The notes under the pieces were generated by a model. That model was not told the origin of the DNA and ran no database searches. It was given only the letters and a program-made list of their open reading frames with translations. 64,000 bases of DNA from Vibrio sp. HB236076 (GTDB lineage Bacteria; Pseudomonadota; Gammaproteobacteria; Enterobacterales; Vibrionaceae), in assembly GCF_040957575.1 (NCBI RefSeq), contig NZ_CP162601.1:682001-746000 (forward strand). The letters are read 5' to 3'. Shown piece by piece: positions 35,125-41,746 of the stretch (position 1 is its first letter; each line of letters starts with the position of its first letter). The position numbers and the translations under genes are program-made.

Positions 35125-35745
35125 TTAGGTGTTTTTACTAACCACTTCTCCCCATAAGCTTTTGATTTTACTATCACGACCACAGCTTGCGCGGTAGAAT
35201 TTGTATTTTAGTGAATGCGTTTGGTAGTAATTTTGGTGGAAATCTTCTGCGGGATAGAAGGTCTTGGCAGGCAGAATTTGTGTCACGATGTCATCTTTAA
35301 AAGGTTTGGATTGTTGCAGGTCTTGTAACGATGCCTCAAAAGCCGTTTGTTGTTTATCGTTTTGATAAAACAGAGCGGTTTTGTAAGGTGACCCTTTATC
35401 GCAGAACTGACCATTAGCGTCAGTAGGGTCGATGGTTTTCCAGTAGTAATCCACTAAGGTCTCAAGCGTGATCTTGTCGTCATCATAATGAATTTCAACC
35501 GCCTCAAAGTGACCAGTACGCTTGCCGGCCACCTGTTGATAGGTCGGGTTTGGAGTATCACCGCCAGTGTAACCAGAGATGGCTTCTGTAACGCCCTCTA
35601 ATGCTTCAAAGTCAGATTCAACACACCAAAAACACCCACCGGCAACGATCAGGGTTTGTGGTGCCGCGTAACTCATCGTTAAAGACGACCCTAATAGCAG
35701 GCCACTAGCTAGGAGTGGCCGAATATATTTCTTTTGGATTTTCAT
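35125..35745 (-). CDS. msrA: Exported peptide-methionine (S)-S-oxide reductase MsrA
   Basis: The protein has 206 residues. A signal peptide (about 1-27, MSYAAP cleavage region) indicates a periplasmic form. The catalytic motif GCFWC follows directly, with YTGGDTPNPTYQQV and the conserved FHQNYY further on. It reduces the S epimer of methionine sulfoxide in proteins. A resolving Cys is likely the one in YRASCGRD near the C-terminus. Because of the signal peptide it is probably not the main cytoplasmic MsrA. Confidence 0.93.
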   Translation of the reverse strand: MKIQKKYIRPLLASGLLLGSSLTMSYAAPQTLIVAGGCFWCVESDFEALEGVTEAISGYTGGDTPNPTYQQVAGKRTGHFEAVEIHYDDDKITLETLVDYYWKTIDPTDANGQFCDKGSPYKTALFYQNDKQQTAFEASLQDLQQSKPFKDDIVTQILPAKTFYPAEDFHQNYYQTHSLKYKFYRASCGRDSKIKSLWGEVVSKNT

Positions 35746-35871
35746 TGTTGTGAGCTCACTTTTATTAAGTACCTCATTATAATGACCGGCATTGTCAGAA
35801 ATAATTTCAGCACCAGTAAATCAATCGATGCCATTTTTAGCTCGCGACGTGGCCATTTAGTGAACACTCGC

Positions 35872-36300
35872 TCACGTTTTAGACCTTGGGTTTTCGGCGT
35901 TGGTAAGCTGTAACAAATCCCATTTATTGCCGTATAAGTCTTCAAAAACGACGACAGTGCCGTACGCTTCTTCTCTTGGCTGTTCATGAAATACCACGCC
36001 ACGTTGTTGCATCATTTTATAATCTCGCCAAAAGTCATTGGTTTGCAAAAATAAAAAAACGCGCCCACCGGTTTGATTGCCCACAGCGTTTTTCTGCGTT
36101 GGGGTAGAGGCTTGTGCCAATAACAAATTGGTGCCGTTTGAATTAGGCGGTGAGACGAGTACCCAGCGTTTTCCATCTCCTAAATCAGTATCTTCGATGA
36201 GTGTGAATGCCAATTTTTGGGTGTAAAACTCAATGGCTTCATCATAGTCATCTACGACAAGGGCAACGTTTCCGATCTGTTGTTTGATCAATTCTGTCAT
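35872..36300 (-). CDS. Glyoxalase/bleomycin-resistance fold protein
   Basis: The protein has 142 residues of the vicinal oxygen chelate fold. It has NVALVVDDYDEAIEFYTQKL at the start, WVLVSPP.NGTNLLLAQA in the middle and GTVVVFEDLYGNKWDLLQL at the end. The expected metal ligands of the family (His/Glu) are only partly evident. Its reaction is unknown. The frame is open back to 36486 through the motif cluster, but ATG 36300 has a strong AAGGAG site. Confidence 0.88.
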   Translation of the reverse strand: MTELIKQQIGNVALVVDDYDEAIEFYTQKLAFTLIEDTDLGDGKRWVLVSPPNSNGTNLLLAQASTPTQKNAVGNQTGGRVFLFLQTNDFWRDYKMMQQRGVVFHEQPREEAYGTVVVFEDLYGNKWDLLQLTNAENPRSKT

Positions 36301-36345
36301 GGAGAGCTCCTTTGTATCAGCGTTAACTTTGACTGATCGTTCTAT

Positions 36346-36600
36346 GACTGTCCAGAGAATATAATGACTGTCCCAGAACCGATATAGAGGTGTAAGCGGC
36401 GACTGTCCTAGAACTTGTGCGGTGGGTGTCCGATACATATGTTTTACAACATGGGTGTCCCAATTAGATGTGGGTGTCCAATCCAAAGAAGCACTTGAAT
36501 GATTCGACTTTGATCGGCTCTCAATATAGATGGCTGTCCTTTGATATTCAGTCTGACGAGAGCAACTTTGGTCGTGTAATGCTCTATAATGTGGCTGTCC
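36346..36600 (+). repeat. Cluster E of the TGNNTGTCC motif family
   Basis: Eight copies lie in the 365-base gap between the divergent glyoxalase-like and rof genes. TGACTGTCC occurs at about 36345 and 36364, CGACTGTCC at about 36400, TGGGTGTCC at 36423, 36452 and 36471, and TGGCTGTCC at 36531 and 36592. All read in the same orientation, with spacings of about 19-60 bases. This is the orientation of the copies at 32130 and opposite to that of cluster B. Confidence 0.82.
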
Positions 36601-36665
36601 AGTGTGAAAAGAGCGGTGACATTGGCGATGGACTCTCTCGTCAATGACTTAGCCTAGGGGGAAGT

Positions 36666-36911
36666 ATGATTCGTTGCGGTCATTATGATTATATTGAGTT
36701 GGTGTGTTTATTTCGTTACCCCATAGAGCTGACGCTGAAGTCGGGTGAGGTGATGACCGGGGTCGCGCGCGATACCGTCAGAAATCAAGCTCGAGAGGAG
36801 TGTATTTTACTGTGCGGTGAAACTGGGGAGGCGTTGATTATACTGGATCGCATTCACAAGCTGAAAGTCTTAGTCGAAAACCCTCATTTAAAAGAAGTGG
36901 TTTTGGAGTGA
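36666..36911 (+). CDS. rof: Rho-binding antiterminator Rof
   Basis: The protein has 81 residues of the Rof/YaeO family (PF07073). MIRCGHYDYIELVCLFRYP at the start and the beta-strand-rich remainder (LTLKSGEVMTGVA, LDRIHKLKVL) match. Rof binds the primary RNA site of Rho and inhibits termination. A strong AGGGGGAA ribosome-binding site precedes the ATG. Its 3' end is overlapped by the SMEK-like remnant on the other strand. Confidence 0.88.
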   Translation: MIRCGHYDYIELVCLFRYPIELTLKSGEVMTGVARDTVRNQAREECILLCGETGEALIILDRIHKLKVLVENPHLKEVVLE

Positions 36912-37093
36912 GGGCAAGTGGGTGTCCTTGTGGTGCGCAGGTTGTATGCAACGTTGAGAATATCAATAAAGAGTCTTTCAGCACTCTTATTAATATCATT
37001 AAAACCAGCTCTGTTCTGAGTTGTCACCACATTGGCGAATATCGCAAATCTTTCCGCTAACGACTTAAGGGAATCTTCTCGCTTTATGTTCAT
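36884..37093 (-). pseudogene. Truncated SMEK-domain gene (N-terminal remnant)
   Basis: The frame encodes 69 residues. The first 52 (RFAIFANVV, GFNDINKSAERLFIDILNVAYNL) look like the start of the SMEK domain found at the N-terminus of larger proteins, many in defence-like loci. After residue 52 (near 36938) the similarity stops and the frame continues as RTTRTPTCPHSK through a TGGGTGTCC motif at 36919 and into the end of rof. The rest of the gene is missing. Ten bases separate the break from the motif. Confidence 0.6.
36918..36927 (+). repeat. Single GTGGGTGTCC motif at the edge of a truncated gene
   Basis: This copy lies 6 bases past the rof stop codon and about 10 bases from where the SMEK-like similarity ends on the other strand. 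It has the same orientation as cluster E. Confidence 0.75.
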
Positions 37094-37195
37094 AGCTCTA
37101 CTTTTTCTGTTTGAGATATAAAAACTTACATGTACATCAGGCTTTCCTACGTGACCAAAAGGTTTCGCACTACTCAGATAAACTTCTGTACCTAA

Positions 37196-37693
37196 CTAAA
37201 GGTTGTTGGAGAACTTTTTAAACTCCCTCCAAGTCACATAAAACTCTTTAAAGGCAATAATCAGAATCCCAACACCAAATTGAGCAAACAAACATGCATA
37301 TAAGTAAGTTTGCTGACTATCCCCCTCTCCGATATTTAACGTTAAAGAGTCAGGGATAAACATAGTAATAAGAAAGACAACACAAACGGCTAACAACCAT
37401 CCCATAGTTGAGTGCAACTTGGATGTAAGAGTCTTCAGATACCCCGTTTTCTTTGTATTTTCAACTAAAGCATGAGAAGACGAAGTCAGCAAAGTAATTG
37501 ACCCCATTGCAAAACCAAAAAGAATTCCAGCAAATGTTGCGACCGTTGAAGCAATAGGCTGCAAATGTGCCATCTTCAATTGGCTAATAATTGGCCAAGA
37601 AAAATACATAATTAATAATGTGCAAGGATACACGCTTAGGCTTGCTAAACGTGTTAAGTTAAAACCCTTTGTCGTTGCACTTTTATCAATCAT
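37196..37693 (-). CDS. Four-helix membrane protein of unknown function
   Basis: The protein has 165 residues with hydrophobic segments at about 18-36, 44-68, 95-113 and 128-150. The second contains a Gly-rich run (TFAGILFGFAMGSITLL). I do not recognise the family. It follows the 304-residue gene after two bases and is surely co-transcribed. A soluble protein followed by a small four-helix membrane protein is a layout seen in phage-defence effector pairs, but no homology was established. The AT-rich DNA differs from the housekeeping genes to the right. Confidence 0.7.
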   Translation of the reverse strand: MIDKSATTKGFNLTRLASLSVYPCTLLIMYFSWPIISQLKMAHLQPIASTVATFAGILFGFAMGSITLLTSSSHALVENTKKTGYLKTLTSKLHSTMGWLLAVCVVFLITMFIPDSLTLNIGEGDSQQTYLYACLFAQFGVGILIIAFKEFYVTWREFKKFSNNL

Positions 37694-37695
37694 AC

Positions 37696-38610
37696 TTATG
37701 CCAATCTATCGTTTAACTCGCCAAAAAAGCTGATTAACTCAGGTTCTTTAGCGTGCCTAGCTTCTTCTAACTTATCCCACATATCAAATCCATTAGGATA
37801 ACGAGCATTCATATCTACAGAATCATAGTGCATCAATCTATCTGTAACCAAATCAATAGGGTGCTCAATTCCAGTCTGTTCATGCTCAGTTACCAAGTCT
37901 AGTTTTTTTACTTCTAGAGTTTCTTGAAGCTCTCTCAAAGCCCTCTTAAAACTGCTATCCAAATAACGTTCTACTGGGTCATCAGAACGAGCATCACCTC
38001 TGAACACTAAATTCATACTTGCCGAACGCGTACCATTAAGAGCTGCAATAATGGAGTTATTAAAATCGTGTTCTATATCGCGGAGTAGTTCAGGATTTCT
38101 AGGACGAGCGATTGTGATTTTTGCTGACTTTACCTGAACATGACCATCAGCAAGCCATGCCAAGTTAGCAGGCTCAATAATCGGGTTTAGAACTGTGGTG
38201 TAATTTGCTGGAGACAGGTAAGCTCCCAATGTCTGCCAGTTTACACACAACCTATTCCGTTGAATGATAAGAAGTGAGTAATCTTGATAGTAGACAAAAT
38301 GAGTCTTTTCCAAAAGATTCTCATTCTCCTCTAACGGCAACTCTCTCTCTTCTCCTCCTGCAATAGCCGCATGAGGAAGATTATTCTTTCTATGTCGCCC
38401 GATAACACCTCGATATCCGTAATCTGTTTCTCGGATATCTCTTAGCTCTACCAATTGATTCTTTACTGTTTTTACTGTGTTCTCTCGCCCTTGCTGAAAC
38501 AGGTCAAACAGTTGCCTAAACGCTCCTGTTGTATCAAGAGGCAAAGCATTAGCTAATGATGTTTGAGTCTCACATGCATAGAAATCGAAGAAAAAAGTTT
38601 TTGTCGCCAT
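37696..38610 (-). CDS. Soluble protein of unknown function, first gene of a two-gene module
   Basis: The protein has 304 residues with no signal peptide or membrane span. Notable segments are FFFDFYACETQ at the start, YGYRGVIGRHRKNNLPHAAI, EKTHFVYYQDYSLLIIQRN and a charged C-terminal third. It might belong to one of the DUF families of ~300-residue proteins found in mobile regions (DUF6731 is my weak guess). Start 38610 has a GGAGA site 4 bases upstream; the frame is open to 38703. The base composition is AT-rich. It sits between a hipA remnant and the membrane-protein gene. Confidence 0.72.
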   Translation of the reverse strand: MATKTFFFDFYACETQTSLANALPLDTTGAFRQLFDLFQQGRENTVKTVKNQLVELRDIRETDYGYRGVIGRHRKNNLPHAAIAGGEERELPLEENENLLEKTHFVYYQDYSLLIIQRNRLCVNWQTLGAYLSPANYTTVLNPIIEPANLAWLADGHVQVKSAKITIARPRNPELLRDIEHDFNNSIIAALNGTRSASMNLVFRGDARSDDPVERYLDSSFKRALRELQETLEVKKLDLVTEHEQTGIEHPIDLVTDRLMHYDSVDMNARYPNGFDMWDKLEEARHAKEPELISFFGELNDRLA

Positions 38611-38738
38611 AAAATCTCCAACTAACTGCGATAGTCGTGTGATTATGTTATATGCAACTATAATACATGAGATGTGAGCATCTTTGAATGCAATACCTTG
38701 CATTGCGTGGAATTTAGCCTCATAGATTTAGGGGAGGT

Positions 38739-38867
38739 TTACACAGTGTGTTTCCATTCATTTTCATAGATGAATGAGAACTCTGTTTCTGTTCCGACAG
38801 GAAGAATCAAACGACCAATTTTGGTATTCGTACCGATAAACACGTCTAACTGTTGTAACTTACTCAT
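38739..38867 (-). pseudogene. hipA: hipA remnant (first 42 residues only)
   Basis: The short frame encodes 42 residues: MSKLQQLDVFIGTN, then IGRLILPVGTETEFSFIYENEWKHTV and stop. This resembles the N-terminal subdomain of HipA kinase toxins, which run to about 400-440 residues. It starts inside the end of the hipB-like gene (8-base overlap), exactly as in hipBA operons. No kinase domain follows; the downstream DNA belongs to the unknown two-gene module. The toxin has therefore been lost by truncation. Confidence 0.7.
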
Positions 38868-39195
38868 ACCAACCGTCCTCATTGCTTCTCACGCTGTTTT
38901 CAGCTTGGGAGGTTATTTGGCTATGTGGACGAACAAATAGGTTTAAATCGATAAGGCGTAAAGATAGCCCTAAGATGTCCATGAGGACGAGTACATTGGC
39001 AAAGGTGACACTGGTATCGCCTTTTTCTACCTTTATGACGGTTCTACGAGATAAGTTGGCTTTTGAAGCGAGATCATCAATACGCCAGCCTCTATCGGTG
39101 CGCTTTGAGCGAATGGCGCTCCCCAGCGTTTCCATACTGAACTCGGTATTCAAATCAGGCATAGGTTGTGCCTTTACCATCTTACCTTTTTTCAT
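38860..39195 (-). CDS. hipB: HipB-like XRE-family antitoxin/regulator
   Basis: The protein has 111 residues. A helix-turn-helix of the XRE type spans about 22-82: LGSAIRSKRTDRGWRIDDLA, then LSRRTVIKVEKGDTSVTFANVLVLMDILGL. This matches HipB-like antitoxins and other orphan XRE regulators. Its stop codon overlaps the start of the hipA remnant. With the toxin gone, it would be an orphan DNA-binding protein that may still repress its own promoter (39196-39300, AT-rich). Confidence 0.8.
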   Translation of the reverse strand: MKKGKMVKAQPMPDLNTEFSMETLGSAIRSKRTDRGWRIDDLASKANLSRRTVIKVEKGDTSVTFANVLVLMDILGLSLRLIDLNLFVRPHSQITSQAENSVRSNEDGWYE

Positions 39196-39490
39196 AAGTG
39201 CCTTTTAATGTACTTTTGTCACTATTGGATTCGTCTTAATATATAAGTTCACTATAACTCACTTTTGTTGTGACTGTATAAGAAATTAGCTATAAGTGCA
39301 ATTTAAGTTACTTATGGTTGGTTTGCGAGTTTAATACCTCTCTTTGTTCTCTATGAGAGAGTTTTATCAGCCAGAACGACATATTTGGCAACAGCGTAGT
39401 ATTCGGATTAGTATTGGAAGAAGACAGAGAAGAGTGCGTGATCGGGGCTTACCTGACCCATTACCTGACCCAAAATCGTCAGGTACAAAA
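39196..39490. other. Intergenic stretch between the hipB-like gene and tRNA-Ile2
   Basis: No convincing gene was seen. The AT-rich left part (39200-39310) should hold the hipB promoter; ACTTTTGT and ACTTATGG-like repeats there might be operators. A perfect 12-base tandem duplication, TTACCTGACCCA twice, occurs at 39449-39472. A 48-codon open frame from 39353 runs into the tRNA terminator and is probably chance. Confidence 0.4.
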
Positions 39491-39491
39491 A

Positions 39492-39522
39492 AAGGTTAGT
39501 AAACACTACGCTTACTAACCTT
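39492..39522 (-). terminator. Rho-independent terminator of tRNA-Ile2
   Basis: A perfect 11-base stem AAGGTTAGTAA/TTACTAACCTT with a 9-base loop is followed on the minus strand by seven T. It is 9 bases past the tRNA CCA end. Confidence 0.92.
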
Positions 39523-39530
39523 CTGGAATT

Positions 39531-39606
39531 TGGTGGCCCCTCGCAGACTTGAACTGCGGACCAATCGATTATGAGTCGACTGCTCTAACCACTGAGCTAA
39601 GGGGCC
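39531..39606 (-). tRNA. ileX: tRNA-Ile2 (anticodon CAU, lysidine type)
   Basis: Seventy-six bases fold as a tRNA with an encoded CCA end. The acceptor stem GGCCCCT pairs with AGGGGCC, the D loop contains AGCTCAGTGGTTAGAGC, the anticodon loop is CTCATAA, and the T loop is GTTCAAGTC. The sequence closely resembles E. coli ileX/ileY, whose CAU anticodon is modified to read AUA. Automated annotation may call it tRNA-Met. It lies downstream of rpoD, and the accessory patch begins past its 3' end. Confidence 0.92.
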
Positions 39607-39618
39607 ATTTGAGGTGAG

Positions 39619-39647
39619 ATTATAGGGGAACAGAGCGGGGCTGTCTA
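39619..39647 (-). promoter_or_regulatory. Sigma-70 promoter of tRNA-Ile2
   Basis: On the minus strand TAGACA (39642-39647) and TATAAT (39619-39624) are separated by 17 bases, 12 bases before the tRNA. The -10 is a perfect consensus and the spacing ideal. Confidence 0.8.
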
Positions 39648-39703
39648 GTTAGTAAGGGACGAATTGCGCTTATAATTTATTCACTTAGCGATGCGGATAA
39701 CAA

Positions 39704-39728
39704 AAAAGGCGAGCTATTGCTCACCTTT
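39704..39728 (-). terminator. Rho-independent terminator of the rpsU-dnaG-rpoD operon
   Basis: AAAAGGCGAGC and GCTCACCTTTT pair with one mismatch over a 4-base loop, followed by a T-run on the minus strand. It lies 30 bases past the rpoD stop codon. Confidence 0.85.
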
Positions 39729-39757
39729 TGTTCAGTCGATAAAGCCAACGTTTTCTG

Positions 39758-41647
39758 TTATTCGTCTAAGAAGCTGCGCAGAGTTTCTGAACGGCTAGGG
39801 TGACGAAGTTTACGCAAGGCTTTCGCTTCAATCTGACGAATACGCTCACGGGTTACATCAAACTGTTTACCCACTTCTTCTAGCGTGTGATCGGTATTCA
39901 TATCGATACCAAAACGCATGCGCAGAACTTTCGCTTCACGTGGCGTTAGGCCAGAAAGAACGTCTTTGGTTGCCAACTTGAGGCTGGTTGCCGTCGCAGA
40001 ATCTAACGGCAGCTCAAGCGTGGTATCTTCAATGAAATCACCAAGATGAGAATCTTCATCATCACCAATTGGGGTTTCCATAGAGATAGGCTCTTTCGCG
40101 ATTTTCAATACCTTACGGATCTTGTCTTCAGGCATTTGCATGCGCTCTGCCAATTCTTCTGGCAATGGCTCACGACCCATTTCTTGTAGCATTTGACGAG
40201 AGATACGGTTTAGCTTGTTGATCGTCTCAATCATGTGCACCGGGATACGAATCGTACGCGCTTGGTCAGCAATCGAACGAGTAATCGCCTGACGGATCCA
40301 CCATGTTGCATAAGTCGAGAACTTGTAACCGCGACGGTATTCAAACTTATCCACCGCCTTCATCAAACCAATGTTACCTTCTTGAATCAAATCCAAGAAC
40401 TGTAGACCGCGGTTGGTGTACTTTTTGGCAATCGAAATCACCAAACGCAAGTTCGCTTCAACCATCTCTTTTTTCGCACGGCGGGCTTTGGCTTCACCGA
40501 TAGACATACGACGGCTGATGTCTTTAATGCTTTGTACCGTTAGAGACGTTTCTTCTTCAATCGATTTTAACTTGGCAATCGAGCGGCGAATGTCGTCTTC
40601 ATAACGGCGGATCTTGTCGGCGTAAGGTTTGTCTGACGCTAAGACTTCATCAAGCCAAGCTTCCGTCGACTCATTACCGGTAAACAAGGCGATGAACGAT
40701 TTCTTCGGCATTTTGCCGTATTCAACCGTAGCACGCATGATCAAACGCTCTTGGGTACGAACGCGATCCATCGAGGTGCGCAATTCGTTAACCAAGTAAT
40801 CAAATTGTTTTGGCGTTAGGCGGAACTCGCGGAAAACGTCCAATAACAATTCGCGGGCGATCGTCGATTTAGGTGCGTCAGAGCCGTGCTCATTCACCGA
40901 CAACTGGTAGTTTTGGAAGGTGTTGCGAAGCTGGGTAAATTTCTCAAGCGCAAGCTCGGGATCAATACCGGTTTCTTCTTCATCTTCGTTATCGTCGTTG
41001 TCGCTGTCTTCATCTTCATCGTCGTCGTCGCTATCATCGTCTTTTTTACGAGATTTTAGCTCGTCGTCTTCGATGTCGGTTTCAGACAACTCAGAGCCGA
41101 TGTGTGTTGCGGTTGGCGCAGCAGCATCGTCAGCATCAGGGTCAACAAAGCCAGAAACCAGATCCGTAAGACGCAATTCTTCGGCTTGGACCTTATCAAA
41201 TTGCTCTAGGATGTATGGAATCGTACCTGGGTATTCAGCAACCGACGACTGAACTTGGTTGATACCGTCTTCGATGCGTTTAGCGATGTCGATTTCGCCT
41301 TCGCGGGTTAACAGTTCAACGGTACCCATTTCACGCATGTACATGCGAACGGGATCGGTCGTGCGGCCAATTTCACTTTCTACACTAGAAAGTGCTGCAG
41401 CAGCAGCTTCGGCGGCATCTTCATCTGTGATGTTATTATCATCGTTTAAGGCAAGATCATCGGCATCTGGGGCGGTTTCTACGACCTTAATGCCCATGTC
41501 ATTGATCATCTGAATGATGTCTTCTACCTGTTCTGAATCGACGATTTCAGCGGGTAGGTGGTCATTGACTTCGGCGTAGGTCAGATAGCCTTGCTCTTTG
41601 CCCTTGATGACTAGGAGTTTTAGCTGTGACTGCGGATTTTGATCCAT
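39758..41647 (-). CDS. rpoD: RNA polymerase primary sigma factor RpoD (sigma-70)
   Basis: The protein has 629 residues. Region 1.1 is at the N-terminus ([20 protein letters not shown]), region 1.2 has [21 protein letters not shown], and region 2 contains [21 protein letters not shown] and the -10-binding [17 protein letters not shown]. Region 4 ends with [20 protein letters not shown] and LRSFLDE. It directs transcription of housekeeping genes. A very acidic tract (Asp/Glu/Ser, about residues 205-232) lies in the non-conserved region. The frame opens at 41704, but ATG 41647 gives the family start. It is the last gene of the macromolecular synthesis operon. Confidence 0.98.
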   Translation of the reverse strand: MDQNPQSQLKLLVIKGKEQGYLTYAEVNDHLPAEIVDSEQVEDIIQMINDMGIKVVETAPDADDLALNDDNNITDEDAAEAAAAALSSVESEIGRTTDPVRMYMREMGTVELLTREGEIDIAKRIEDGINQVQSSVAEYPGTIPYILEQFDKVQAEELRLTDLVSGFVDPDADDAAAPTATHIGSELSETDIEDDELKSRKKDDDSDDDDEDEDSDNDDNEDEEETGIDPELALEKFTQLRNTFQNYQLSVNEHGSDAPKSTIARELLLDVFREFRLTPKQFDYLVNELRTSMDRVRTQERLIMRATVEYGKMPKKSFIALFTGNESTEAWLDEVLASDKPYADKIRRYEDDIRRSIAKLKSIEEETSLTVQSIKDISRRMSIGEAKARRAKKEMVEANLRLVISIAKKYTNRGLQFLDLIQEGNIGLMKAVDKFEYRRGYKFSTYATWWIRQAITRSIADQARTIRIPVHMIETINKLNRISRQMLQEMGREPLPEELAERMQMPEDKIRKVLKIAKEPISMETPIGDDEDSHLGDFIEDTTLELPLDSATATSLKLATKDVLSGLTPREAKVLRMRFGIDMNTDHTLEEVGKQFDVTRERIRQIEAKALRKLRHPSRSETLRSFLDE

Positions 41648-41746
41648 AGACGGTATCCAACTTCGTAATCTGGTAAAGGAATCAGTATGCGAAATGCAAA
41701 CCACTTATTATAACAAATTAAATTGTTGCTGACTAATTAATCAGGG

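Noticed and set aside
35746..36002. 86-codon minus-strand frame overlapping the glyoxalase-like gene
   Set aside because: It mostly overlaps a real gene in another frame and has no recognisable domain; only the last part lies in the gap before msrA.
39449..39472. 12-base tandem duplication as an attachment site
   Set aside because: It does not match the tRNA 3' end, and no second copy was found at the other edge of the patch.
39353..39499. 48-codon open frame (MREFYQPERHIWQQRS start, DPLPDPK repeat near the end)
   Set aside because: It ends inside the tRNA terminator, has no clear ribosome-binding site, and its proline repeat comes from a 12-base tandem duplication.
40920..41252. 110-codon serine-rich plus-strand frame
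   Set aside because: It is the complement of the acidic tract of rpoD; the serine run arises from Asp/Glu codons read antisense.
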